Shown here in pieces: positions 1 to 7,836 of a stretch of DNA of 64,000 nt. The translations under genes were made by a program, and so were the position numbers. The stretch lies in the NCBI RefSeq assembly GCF_010233585.1, contig NZ_CP045997.1, positions 6,215,001 through 6,279,000 on the forward strand, in the 5' to 3' direction. This DNA comes from Spirosoma endbachense (GTDB lineage Bacteria > Bacteroidota > Bacteroidia > Cytophagales > Spirosomataceae). Each line of letters starts with the position of its first letter. The stretch's first letter is position 1. The notes beneath the pieces are model-generated. The model was not told the DNA's origin. It ran no database searches and was given only the letters and a program-made list of their open reading frames with translations.

Positions 1-284
1 AAACGAACGGCGTAAAAATTCTCGTTCACATAGTCTACAATCGCAGGCTTAGAGAAGGTTTCACGATCCATAACCTTACACCAGCCGCACCAATCGGTAT
101 ACACATCGACCACAAACTTTTTAGGTTTTTTTTGTGTCAGCGTGTAGGCTTCCTGAATGGTCAACCACTTTATGTGTTTTGCCTCAGCCTTAGGGCCATT
201 CGTTGGTTCAATAGGCAAGGTGGTTCGAAACGCGCTGATCGTGAGCATCACGAAAGCGGCAAAGAAAAGGAACAGACGATTCAT
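1..284 (-). CDS. Thioredoxin-family protein, exported (3' end off window)
   Basis: Reading the minus strand from the ATG at 284 gives 94 residues that run off the window edge. An N-terminal hydrophobic stretch (residues 2-19) looks like a signal peptide or anchor. The active-site motif WCGWCK is at residues 65-70, with redox cysteines C66 and C69, preceded by a beta strand (FVVDVYTD) as in thioredoxin folds. The CGWC dipeptide is typical of DUF255/thioredoxin_7-type periplasmic disulfide proteins in Bacteroidota. It probably acts in thiol-disulfide exchange outside the inner membrane. The substrate cannot be told, and the C-terminal part is missing only because the window starts here. Confidence 0.8.
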   Translation of the reverse strand, partial: MNRLFLFFAAFVMLTISAFRTTLPIEPTNGPKAEAKHIKWLTIQEAYTLTQKKPKKFVVDVYTDWCGWCKVMDRETFSKPAIVDYVNENFYAVR

Positions 285-374
285 AGCTTTGTTGGATGTA
301 AAGGCACTGTTTTCAAAATAACGTCACTGATTCAATAAAATTAGCACTAGACCATTTTTTAATATACAGATGAG

Positions 375-1046
375 TTACATTGGCTTAATTGCCCTTAGAA
401 TATCGCGTTTATGGGCTGGACCGGGATGCTTTTCAACGGTTAAACCGGCGGCTCGCATATTACGCTGTACATAACTCCTCGAACAGTATGTGGTCATCAT
501 ACCGCCAGGAAGCAACAAGTTTGCCATTTGCTGAAAGATTTCAGTCTCCCACAATTCAGGCTGTGCTGTAGGCGCAAACGCATCATAATAAATCAAATGA
601 AAACGTTCGTCGGTTTGTAGATCCTGAAGATTGCTTTCTAGTTTGGTTAAACTAAAACAGGAATTGATCTCAACGGGCTCGTTCCAGGACGATTCGTGTA
701 GCTTCGTCAAATAAGATGTACCCAGGAATTGATCATAATTTAACTGCCGAACCTCTTCTATTGGCATTGGATATGCCTCAATAGCGGTGTAAAAAACCTG
801 ATGTTGATGTATTTCTGCCTCCCGGGCAGTTAGTAGGGCGTTCAACCCTGTCCCGAATCCCATTTCAAAGATATGGAGAGGGCTATGGGGAAACATTTTT
901 AGCGCAGCGTACAAGCCTAGCTCAATGTAAACCCGCTGCGACTCCTGATAAGCGCCGTGGATAGAATGATATGTTTTATCGAGTACCTGGTTTATAGCGG
1001 TGTGTGAACCATCAGCAGTAATCACTAACCGAACATCTGCTTTCAT
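375..1046 (-). CDS. mnmD: tRNA 5-methylaminomethyl-2-thiouridine methyltransferase (MnmD-like)
   Basis: A 223-residue SAM-dependent methyltransferase of the MnmC N-terminal-domain family (DUF752). It stands alone without the FAD domain, as in MnmD proteins. The SAM loop EMGFGTGLNALL lies at residues 61-72. The late motif YYDAFAPTAQPELW is the typical acidic-aromatic signature of the family, and the C-terminus GPAHKRDILRA also fits. It is expected to complete mnm5s2U at wobble position 34 of tRNAs for Lys, Glu and Gln in the cytoplasm. It is transcribed away from the DUF4293 gene, whose promoter overlaps its 5' end. The function is inferred from family membership. Confidence 0.85.
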   Translation of the reverse strand: MKADVRLVITADGSHTAINQVLDKTYHSIHGAYQESQRVYIELGLYAALKMFPHSPLHIFEMGFGTGLNALLTAREAEIHQHQVFYTAIEAYPMPIEEVRQLNYDQFLGTSYLTKLHESSWNEPVEINSCFSLTKLESNLQDLQTDERFHLIYYDAFAPTAQPELWETEIFQQMANLLLPGGMMTTYCSRSYVQRNMRAAGLTVEKHPGPAHKRDILRAIKPM

Positions 1047-1065
1047 ACACTATCGATTTTTGAAC

Positions 1066-1073
1066 TATTTTTG
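1066..1073 (+). promoter_or_regulatory. Bacteroidota -7 element for DUF4293 gene
   Basis: TATTTTTG matches TAnnTTTG, with TTTC 21 bases upstream as a weak -33. It predicts transcription from about 1080, an 18-base leader and the ATG at 1098. This argues against the in-frame TTG at 1071 as the start. Confidence 0.55.
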
Positions 1074-1097
1074 CGCTCCCAAATATCTATTTCACAA

Positions 1098-1607
1098 ATG
1101 ATCCAACGCATTCAAACGATATTTTTGTTTCTTATCGCCGTTGCAATGGGGGTCGCTTTAGCTAATCCGCTTTGGGAAAAAGCAGGATTGCAAGCCCCCG
1201 AAATGGCACGTCTTACAGCTTTAGAATTCAGTCAACAACAACGTGCTTCCGAACAGGCGGGTATTCCGGCACAAGTAGCTCCCACTACTGTTGTCACGTC
1301 AGTCTGGTACCTGGGCCTTCTGCTGGGATTGGTAGCGCTGTCTGCGCTGTATGCCATTTTTCAGTACCGCAACCGCCTTACCCAAACGGCCCTTTGCGCG
1401 GTAAACGCCCTGATGTTGACAGCGATCATGGGTATTGTACTTTACCGGGCGCTCTATGCAGGTAAAGAGTACGGCAATCCGGCCGATCAGGGCAATTTTC
1501 TGACAGGCTTTTATGCCATTATTGCTGCCCTGGTTTTCAACGCACTAGCGAACCGATTCATTCGTCGGGACGAAAAAATGGTGCGGGATTCGGACCGGCT
1601 ACGATAG
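1098..1607 (+). CDS. DUF4293 family integral membrane protein
   Basis: A 169-residue protein from the ATG at 1098 (MIQRIQTIFLF). The start opening, an early membrane segment followed by a loop with NPLWEK, and then three more hydrophobic helices (about residues 75-93, 104-125 and 136-156) match the Bacteroidota DUF4293 family. The first hydrophobic segment (about 7-25) may be an anchor. The tail is charged (RRDEKMVRDSDR) and probably cytoplasmic. The role of the family is unknown. The gene ends at a strong bidirectional terminator facing the PAP2 gene. An in-frame TTG at 1071 lies inside the promoter and is rejected as the start. Confidence 0.8.
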   Translation: MIQRIQTIFLFLIAVAMGVALANPLWEKAGLQAPEMARLTALEFSQQQRASEQAGIPAQVAPTTVVTSVWYLGLLLGLVALSALYAIFQYRNRLTQTALCAVNALMLTAIMGIVLYRALYAGKEYGNPADQGNFLTGFYAIIAALVFNALANRFIRRDEKMVRDSDRLR

Positions 1608-1632
1608 CCCAGTTCAGTGTAAATCATGCGTT

Positions 1633-1682
1633 AACAAGCCATAACACCGATGTTGTTGAAAACAGTCGTGTTATGGCTTGTT
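1633..1682. terminator. Bidirectional intrinsic terminator
   Basis: A 15-bp perfect stem AACAAGCCATAACAC with its complement, and a 20-base loop, followed by a T-rich run. It lies between convergent genes ending at 1607 (+) and 1705 (-). Confidence 0.75.
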
Positions 1683-1704
1683 CATTTTTAGTGACCTGAA
1701 AACC

Positions 1705-2349
1705 TCAGGAAATAGCTTCCTCTCTAGATTCTCGACCTTTCATCCATCGATATAAAAACAAATAGATGATCACCGAAGATAGTGTCCCAACCAGTGAGCC
1801 GACATACACATCTTCCACAAAATGCTGGAATAAATAGACCCTTGAGTAGCCCGTTAAAAAGCCTAACAGCACAAATAAATAGCCTCGCTTTTTGCTTGCA
1901 TCAAGAAAGGCTAATAAGCCAAACAGGGCAAAAGCGGAGGTTGTATGTCCTGATGGAAAACTATTATAGCTGTGTATATCAAGCCCTTTTATGATATGAT
2001 ACTCAAAAGTCGAGTGCTCAAAAAACTTTAAGGGCCGGGGTGAATTGGGAAAGACAATCGTTTTTAAGAACAGCGAAAGCAGGGAAGACAGGGCAAAACT
2101 GGCAAAAGCCACAAAACCTACGCGCCTATTATAGATCAGGACAATTAGGCAGGCCACGACGAAAAAGGCGCCATCGCCCATGTAGGTAGCATAGGTAAAA
2201 AACACATCGGCAACCGGATTATTCCGAACATTAACCCATTGCATCAATTGGGCTTGTGTATAGATCAACTGCAGAACTCCCAGAATGACCAGGGCTAATC
2301 CGTAAGGCAGGAAGAAAAATCGATTTTTTCGCAGGAAATCAACTACCAT
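1705..2349 (-). CDS. PAP2-family phosphatase, membrane-bound
   Basis: A 214-residue membrane protein with the three PAP2 motifs: K96 with RP at 105-106, PSGH at 132-135, and SR (169-170) followed by H176 and D180. About five to six hydrophobic helices surround them. Such enzymes remove phosphate from lipid phosphates such as phosphatidic acid or undecaprenyl pyrophosphate at the outer face of the inner membrane; the substrate is not resolved. It starts 18 bases after gldH on the same strand, so the two probably form one transcript. The K-to-RP spacing (8 residues) is longer than the textbook motif. Confidence 0.85.
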   Translation of the reverse strand: MVVDFLRKNRFFFLPYGLALVILGVLQLIYTQAQLMQWVNVRNNPVADVFFTYATYMGDGAFFVVACLIVLIYNRRVGFVAFASFALSSLLSLFLKTIVFPNSPRPLKFFEHSTFEYHIIKGLDIHSYNSFPSGHTTSAFALFGLLAFLDASKKRGYLFVLLGFLTGYSRVYLFQHFVEDVYVGSLVGTLSSVIIYLFLYRWMKGRESREEAIS

Positions 2350-2367
2350 TAGAAGCCAATTTGTGAA

Positions 2368-2853
2368 TTAGTTGGCAGGCGTCGCTTTTTCAACCGTAAT
2401 GCCTACACTCTGAATATTGAGTAACGGATCTTGCCGCATGTATTGTTTAAGCTGAATGGTGTACTTACCGGGTTTAGGAAACCGGTAGTCGCGCTTCATC
2501 AGGAACTTATGGTCGAAGAGATCACCGAGGCCGTCACCGTTTGGTTTTCCAGTCTTGGGGTCCATCAGAAGCAATTCGTCGAGCCTGGATTCGATTTCTT
2601 TACCGCTGGAATCGCGTAAATAACGGGTCAGATAAAGGTTATAGTAGCCATAGGAAAGGCTATTTCGCAGGTTATAATAGATATTATACGGTATGGAGGC
2701 ATCCTCTATCGTAAAGGTAAAAGTCGGTGCGTTTTTAATGTACCACTTACCATCTTCAATATCTGTATATTCTTTATACACCGCATTTCCTGCGTTCATA
2801 TCACACCCTAACACCAGCAAAGCGGTGAATACCAATAAACCCAGTTGTTTCAT
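2368..2853 (-). CDS. gldH: Gliding motility lipoprotein GldH
   Basis: A 161-residue exported lipoprotein. The signal peptide ends in the lipobox LVLGC with Cys17, so it is lipidated. The following sequence (KEYTDIEDGKWYIKNAPTF, then a YNIYYNLRN segment and a late KYTIQLKQYMR) matches GldH, a Bacteroidota lipoprotein needed for surface gliding in Flavobacterium. It probably sits in the outer membrane. It has its own consensus promoter and shares the upstream region with the divergent blaI gene. From memory, in many relatives gldH lies directly beside the RicT gene; here a BlaI/M56 pair separates them. Confidence 0.85.
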   Translation of the reverse strand: MKQLGLLVFTALLVLGCDMNAGNAVYKEYTDIEDGKWYIKNAPTFTFTIEDASIPYNIYYNLRNSLSYGYYNLYLTRYLRDSSGKEIESRLDELLLMDPKTGKPNGDGLGDLFDHKFLMKRDYRFPKPGKYTIQLKQYMRQDPLLNIQSVGITVEKATPAN

Positions 2854-2872
2854 ACCATGCCTAAATACGCTA

Positions 2873-2904
2873 CAAAGCTACGACGGGCTTACTGGCTTTT
2901 CAAA
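2873..2904 (-). promoter_or_regulatory. gldH promoter
   Basis: On the minus strand TTTG (2904-2901), 20 bases, then TAGCTTTG (2880-2873). This is the Bacteroidota primary-sigma form. The predicted leader before the ATG at 2853 is about 13 bases. Confidence 0.65.
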
Positions 2905-2926
2905 TCACAAAAAACGATAGCGAGGG

Positions 2927-2957
2927 CTTGTAAACGATAAAAATAGTTATAAGTTTG
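2927..2957 (+). promoter_or_regulatory. blaI-M56 promoter, apparently leaderless
   Basis: CTTG at 2927-2930, 19 bases, then TAAGTTTG at 2950-2957. The ATG is at 2962, so the predicted start of transcription falls on or beside the start codon. The short arms TGTAA and TTACA flank the promoter and could be part of a BlaI operator, but the usual TACA-TGTA dyad is not clear. Confidence 0.6.
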
Positions 2958-2961
2958 TTAC

Positions 2962-3324
2962 ATGGAAAAGTTAACCGCTAAAGAAGAAGAAGTCATGCAG
3001 GTGCTCTGGAAAATGGAACAGGGCTATGTAAAAGATATGGTTCCGCAGTTTACCAACCCTCCTCTGCATTATAACACCGTTTCGACCATTGTTCGTAACC
3101 TCGAAGAAAAAGGATATGTTGGGCACCGGGCTTATGGGAATACACATGAGTATTATCCGATCATAAGCAAGGAAACGTATCAGAACCGATTCGTACTCAA
3201 GAAAGTGGTCGATGATTATTTTGATAATTCCTACAAAAACCTGGTCAGTTACTTCGCAAAGAATGAGAAGATTTCTGCCGATGAACTGCGGGAAATTCTG
3301 GCCATGATCGAACAAAAAAAATAG
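2962..3324 (+). CDS. BlaI/MecI/CopY-family transcriptional repressor
   Basis: A 120-residue winged-helix repressor. LTAKEEEVMQVLWKMEQG at the N-terminus and NTVSTIVRNLEEKGYV (wing and recognition helix) are diagnostic for BlaI/MecI. The C-terminal helices (about residues 75-118) are the dimerisation part, where the partner protease would cut. The M56 peptidase gene follows after 4 bases, the standard sensor-repressor layout, so it probably represses its own operon by binding the promoter at 2927-2957. No beta-lactamase gene is nearby, so a role in antibiotic resistance is not supported; envelope-stress control is a guess. Confidence 0.88.
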   Translation: MEKLTAKEEEVMQVLWKMEQGYVKDMVPQFTNPPLHYNTVSTIVRNLEEKGYVGHRAYGNTHEYYPIISKETYQNRFVLKKVVDDYFDNSYKNLVSYFAKNEKISADELREILAMIEQKK

Positions 3325-3328
3325 CGGT

Positions 3329-5104
3329 ATGGAACTCCTGCGCTACGTACTACTGGCTAATGGTTTGTTGGGCGTTGTGAGTATAGCCTACTTTGTTTTA
3401 CTCCGACGCGAAACATTCTTTGGAGCCAATCGGATTGCCCTCTGGTTAGGATTGGCCGCGGCTCTGATCCTTCCTCTGCTGGAAGTACCCGATTGGCGAC
3501 CACGGCCCGTTCGAAAAGTGATGCAACGTACGGCGCAGGTTATCGTCCCGAAAGTATTCCCGAATTCACACATCAGACCGCCAGAGGTAACGATTACCTT
3601 TCCTAACGGCCAGACTTATCAGATGGATACCCAGGCTGCCTTGCTGGCACAACAAAGCCAGTCGGTTAGGTTTTGGCAAACAAGTCTGATCGCTCTTTAC
3701 ATATTGGGGGCTCTCTTTTTTCTCATTCGGTTTGGGCTTCGCCTGGCGTCGCTTGTCCGGGTAATCAATCGGTCAGCGCATGACCCATATGATGGGTTTA
3801 CGCTCGTGCTGCATGAGAATACGTCTTCACCATTTTCGTTTTTTCGTTGGGTAGTTCTTACCCCTGCGCATCATTCATCCGACGAACTGGACCAGATTCT
3901 GAGGCATGAACGCGTCCATGTTCGCTCCTGGCATAGCCTGGATATGATTGGAGCCGAATTGATCTGTATTGTTTTCTGGTTTAATCCAGCCGCTTATTTA
4001 TTTCGGCATTTACTGCATCAAACGCTCGAATTCGGCGCTGATCAGGCTGTTTTGGCAGAAGGTGTCGATGTACGCGCGTATCAGTACAATCTAGTCAAGG
4101 TAGGTTTATCGGCAGGGCGATCGGTATTCACCAATCAGTTCAGTGGTCCAACGTTGCGTCAGCGAATTGCGATGATCAATCGTGAACGATCTTACCCGGT
4201 GAACTTCTGGGGGCGTTATATGATCTGGGGAGCACTCCTGGCCAGTATGGCTCTTGCCTGCCGACATATTCAACCCGAAGATGATTCGCTTAGTACGAAA
4301 CCAAGGGCTCCTTTCCCATTAACGAATGCTACACGAATAGCTGCTGCTGAACTCCACAAACCTGATATGCCCTGGTTCCGGCAGTCATCTCTGCTAGCTG
4401 ATGAAGTCAGTAAACCGCTTAACAGACGCCCAAGACTCAGCAGGCTCCTGATAAATTATCCAGAGGCTTTGTGTCTCCGTAATAACCACCTGGCGCTCAA
4501 AACTCAAAATGGCGAGCAGGTTAAGGTATTTATTAATGGACAGGAGGCTTCAGCTCAATCATTATCGGCCTTAACATTCGATGAAGTAAATGATTTGTTA
4601 ATTTATCGAAAATGGGACGATGTTCAGGGGGTGAACAAATTTCCGGAGACTTACCGGATCTTTATCAGTACGACGCACAAAACCATAGCTAACGATCCGA
4701 TACGAGAAAAATGGAAGCAATTTCTGGAAGCTGCTGCTGTATCCGATAATCCGTTGGGTGTATCGAATACATTTTCGATGAATAAGTTGCTGGAAGCAAC
4801 CTTTTTCAGCAATAAACTAGCTTTTGTAAAACGGACGAAGGATGATCATTTAACCCTCTACGACGAATACAAAACGGATATTGAAGCTTATATAAACGGG
4901 ATATCGGTTCGCCCTAAAGAGATTGAAAGTGTACACGTACGCGAAGTTGACCGGCTCTATGCCCGCGAACGCTCCTTTGAGGAATGGACCGACGGGCCAA
5001 ATCGACAGGCTCGTTTTATACTCTATATTCAAACGACACCTAAGCGCGCCAGGCGCGATAGCAGCTATTATGTATTCAGCCCTTTCTATACGGGTGATTT
5101 CTGA
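3329..5104 (+). CDS. M56-family (BlaR1-type) membrane metallopeptidase
   Basis: A 591-residue protein. N-terminal membrane helices (about 3-25, 35-51 and 118-138) precede a cytoplasmic zinc-peptidase domain with HERVH at 193-197 and a downstream helix with the likely third ligand (about E233). A further helix is near 290-310. The remaining ~280 residues should be extracytoplasmic. Unlike staphylococcal BlaR1, this part shows no penicillin-binding SxxK/KTG pattern that I can find, so the sensed signal is unknown. By analogy it cleaves the upstream BlaI-type repressor. The gene overlaps nothing and ends before a terminator shared with the convergent ricT. Confidence 0.82.
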   Translation: MELLRYVLLANGLLGVVSIAYFVLLRRETFFGANRIALWLGLAAALILPLLEVPDWRPRPVRKVMQRTAQVIVPKVFPNSHIRPPEVTITFPNGQTYQMDTQAALLAQQSQSVRFWQTSLIALYILGALFFLIRFGLRLASLVRVINRSAHDPYDGFTLVLHENTSSPFSFFRWVVLTPAHHSSDELDQILRHERVHVRSWHSLDMIGAELICIVFWFNPAAYLFRHLLHQTLEFGADQAVLAEGVDVRAYQYNLVKVGLSAGRSVFTNQFSGPTLRQRIAMINRERSYPVNFWGRYMIWGALLASMALACRHIQPEDDSLSTKPRAPFPLTNATRIAAAELHKPDMPWFRQSSLLADEVSKPLNRRPRLSRLLINYPEALCLRNNHLALKTQNGEQVKVFINGQEASAQSLSALTFDEVNDLLIYRKWDDVQGVNKFPETYRIFISTTHKTIANDPIREKWKQFLEAAAVSDNPLGVSNTFSMNKLLEATFFSNKLAFVKRTKDDHLTLYDEYKTDIEAYINGISVRPKEIESVHVREVDRLYARERSFEEWTDGPNRQARFILYIQTTPKRARRDSSYYVFSPFYTGDF

Positions 5105-5144
5105 AGTTAGGGCACTCGTGTTGACTGGTCTACTGACAAAAAAT

Positions 5145-5171
5145 AAACCCCAGTCTTTATGACCGGGGTTT
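5145..5171. terminator. Bidirectional intrinsic terminator
   Basis: The stem AAACCCCAGTC pairs with GACCGGGGTTT with one mismatch across a 5-base loop. It lies between the convergent M56 and ricT genes, and A/T runs flank both sides. Confidence 0.7.
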
Positions 5172-5174
5172 GTA

Positions 5175-6368
5175 TTACTGAGCTTTGCCGTTGGGTACGG
5201 GTTTTAAAACTTTATCCCCGGCTCCTTTCGACTTCTTCTTTTTCTTTTTAGCACTTCGCGTTGCGTACTTCGCGTCCAGTTTCTGGAGATCACTATTCAG
5301 CGCAGCCGCCGTAGGTGATTCTTTCTCTCCTATTGGCGTCAACACATCGAACGACTCCGGAACCACACCTTTTTTATTTAATTCGGCAATTTCCAGCACA
5401 CGCTCGATTGGCAGTGGATACCAGGTGCTTTCGGTTCCGTAACCGAACCACATTAGTTTTCGGAAAATATCCGTTTTCTGCAAATAAGCCCGTCCTTTCT
5501 GGGTTTCGAGCGGTTTTTCAATGGTCGGAATGTCACGCAGAGCGTCCATATATGTGTCTAACTCGTAGTTCAGACAGCATTTTAGCCGGCCACACTGGCC
5601 CGAGAGTTTTGCCGGATTCAACGACAGATTCTGATAGCGGGCAGCAGAGGTTGCAATGTTTTTGAAATCGGTAAGCCAGGTCGAACAACATAGTTCGCGA
5701 CCGCATGAACCAATACCACCCAATCGACCAGCTTCCTGCCGAAGGCTGATCTGGCGCATTTCAATGCGGGCCTTGAATTCACTGGCCAGCATCTTGATCA
5801 GCTCCCGAAAATCAACGCGTTCTTCGGATGAGTAATAAAAGGTTGCCTTTGTATTGTCCGACTGAAACTCAACGTCAGACAGTTTCATGTTCAGTTTCAG
5901 TTCGCGAATAATTTCCCGTGAACGATAAAGAGCCGGTAAGTCCCGCAGAATAGACTGATCATGCCGTTCGAGGTCTTTAGGCGTTGCAATTCGATGAATG
6001 ACTTTCGTATCATCATTTATTTTAACTCCTCGTTTCTTGACCTGTATCCGCACCAATTCGCCTTGTAGTGAAACAGCTCCAATATGAAAACCAGACTGCA
6101 TTTCCACTACCACATAGTCGCCCGTTGTTAGATCGAGCTGATGAACGTTCCGGTAGTATTCTTTTCTACCACCTTTAAACTTCACCTCAACAACATCATA
6201 TTTCAGACCTGGCATTGCGATATCGCTGAGCCAGTCAAACGAATTTAGCTTATTGCATCCTCCGGTACTACATCCTCCGCTACCGCATCCCGTTGTGGCC
6301 GTTTTCTGACCATCGGATGCTCCTCGCTGGGTTCCGCAACCGCCAGTTGCACAGGATTTACAACTCAT
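5175..6368 (-). CDS. ricT: PSP1-domain protein RicT
   Basis: A 397-residue PSP1-domain protein. The N-terminal 38 residues hold six cysteines in short CxxC or GGC contexts. A PSP1 core follows (about 60-270), with the cysteine motifs GRELCCSTW and SGQCGRLKCC that are typical of RicT. The C-terminus is lysine-rich (KKKKKKSKGAGDK). In Bacillus, RicT is part of a RicA-RicF-RicT complex that binds Fe-S clusters and promotes mRNA processing by RNase Y. No RicA or RicF gene is seen here, as expected for Bacteroidota, so the partner set is unknown. It probably acts in the cytoplasm. Confidence 0.85.
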   Translation of the reverse strand: MSCKSCATGGCGTQRGASDGQKTATTGCGSGGCSTGGCNKLNSFDWLSDIAMPGLKYDVVEVKFKGGRKEYYRNVHQLDLTTGDYVVVEMQSGFHIGAVSLQGELVRIQVKKRGVKINDDTKVIHRIATPKDLERHDQSILRDLPALYRSREIIRELKLNMKLSDVEFQSDNTKATFYYSSEERVDFRELIKMLASEFKARIEMRQISLRQEAGRLGGIGSCGRELCCSTWLTDFKNIATSAARYQNLSLNPAKLSGQCGRLKCCLNYELDTYMDALRDIPTIEKPLETQKGRAYLQKTDIFRKLMWFGYGTESTWYPLPIERVLEIAELNKKGVVPESFDVLTPIGEKESPTAAALNSDLQKLDAKYATRSAKKKKKKSKGAGDKVLKPVPNGKAQ

Positions 6369-6470
6369 ATCTATATAGTTATCGAGTTGTAACGTGGCAA
6401 AGGCACAAAGTTGACTACAACAGATAAGGGTTCACACAACTTTATACCTTTACGACTTTATAACTCATAG

Positions 6471-7757
6471 TTAATCAGCGTACCGAATCAGGTCAAGCCC
6501 AATATCTCTTCGGTACTGCTTCCCATCAAATTGAACCGTTCGGGCCGCTTCCTGCGACTTCCGAACAGCATTTTCCAGCGAATTAGCCTGGGCCGTTAAG
6601 GCCAGCACTCGTCCGCCATTGGTTACTACATGGCCATTATGAGCCATTGTTCCGGCATGAAACGCCATAACATCTTCTAAACGCTCCAGTTCTGATATGA
6701 TTTTACCTTTCTCATAGTCATCCGGATACCCTCCCGACACCACAACCGTTGTGACAGCCGTTTGGGGTGAAACCTGTACTGCGATTTTATCTAACGTACC
6801 TTCTGCCGTTGCCACCATTAGCTCAGCGAAATCAGTCTGAATTCTAGGTAATACGACTTCTGTTTCAGGGTCTCCCATCCGAGCGTTATACTCGATAACA
6901 TACGGTTCACCATTTACTTTCATCAGACCGATAAAAATAAATCCCTTATACACAATACCTTCTTTCTGCAATCCCGCAAGCGTTGGTTTTACGACTTTTT
7001 CTTCAACCTTACGCAGAAAGGACTCATTCGCAAAAACCACCGGCGAAACAGCACCCATCCCTCCCGTATTGAGACCGGTATCTCCTTCACCAATACGTTT
7101 GTAATCTTTAGCTTCGGGAAGGATTTTGTAATTAACCCCGTCGCTCAGGACAAAGACTGACAATTCGATTCCTCGCAAAAATTGCTCTACCACGACCTTA
7201 CTGCCAGCAGCACCAAATTTCTGTCCATCGAGCATATCGGTCAGGGCGCTTTTCGCATCGGTTAGGTTTTCGGCAATAATTACTCCCTTACCAGCCGCCA
7301 GTCCATCAGCTTTCAGGACGACAGGCAATGTATGGCCGTCCAGATAAGCCAAACCGCTCTCAATGGTGGTGGCAGTAAATGTCTGCGATGACGCCGTTGG
7401 TATGCCATATCGAAGCATAAACTGCTTCGAGAAATCTTTGCTTCCTTCCAACTGCGCTCCCTGCGCATCTGGTCCAACGATTCGGAGATCAGCTAAGTCA
7501 GGTTGTTGACGAAAGTAATCGACAACCCCGTTCACTAATGGCTCCTCTGGCCCAACAATGAGCAGATCAATGGCATTGGTCCGAACAGCCTCAGCAATAG
7601 CCGGGAAATCATTATAGCCGATTGATAAATTAGTGGCTACCTGAGCTGTTCCGGCATTACCCGGAGCAACAAATAGCTTATCACTCAACGGGCTTTGCGC
7701 CAATTTCCATGCAAACGCATGTTCGCGCCCACCCGAACCCAGTATTAGTATATTCAT
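6471..7757 (-). CDS. purD: Phosphoribosylamine--glycine ligase
   Basis: A 428-residue ATP-grasp enzyme of purine synthesis that joins glycine to 5-phosphoribosylamine to give GAR. The ATG at 7757 begins MNILILGSGGREHAFAWKL, the classic PurD N-terminal loop. The frame stays open 19 codons further upstream, but that extension (MIAKAVYHLSV) lies in AT-rich repeat sequence and is not part of the family. GADGLAAGKGV-type nucleotide-binding residues (here LKADGLAAGKGV) and GDPETEVVLPR, the family signature near the C-terminal third, are present. It follows recQ on the same strand after a 77-base structured gap. Confidence 0.95.
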   Translation of the reverse strand: MNILILGSGGREHAFAWKLAQSPLSDKLFVAPGNAGTAQVATNLSIGYNDFPAIAEAVRTNAIDLLIVGPEEPLVNGVVDYFRQQPDLADLRIVGPDAQGAQLEGSKDFSKQFMLRYGIPTASSQTFTATTIESGLAYLDGHTLPVVLKADGLAAGKGVIIAENLTDAKSALTDMLDGQKFGAAGSKVVVEQFLRGIELSVFVLSDGVNYKILPEAKDYKRIGEGDTGLNTGGMGAVSPVVFANESFLRKVEEKVVKPTLAGLQKEGIVYKGFIFIGLMKVNGEPYVIEYNARMGDPETEVVLPRIQTDFAELMVATAEGTLDKIAVQVSPQTAVTTVVVSGGYPDDYEKGKIISELERLEDVMAFHAGTMAHNGHVVTNGGRVLALTAQANSLENAVRKSQEAARTVQFDGKQYRRDIGLDLIRYAD

Positions 7758-7761
7758 AAAA

Positions 7762-7836
7762 AATGATGAATGATAAATAATGACTGATAAATGATATACC
7801 GCTTTAGCTATCATTTACCGTCCATTATTCATCATT
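7762..7836. repeat. Stem-loop and short direct repeats between recQ and purD
   Basis: AATGATGAAT (7762-7771) pairs with ATTCATCATT (7827-7836). Inside, AAATGAT pairs with ATCATTT, and TGATAAAT occurs twice. The whole gap can fold into one long AT-rich stem that reaches from the recQ stop towards the purD start. Its role is unknown; it has no T-run and does not look like a simple terminator. Confidence 0.5.
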
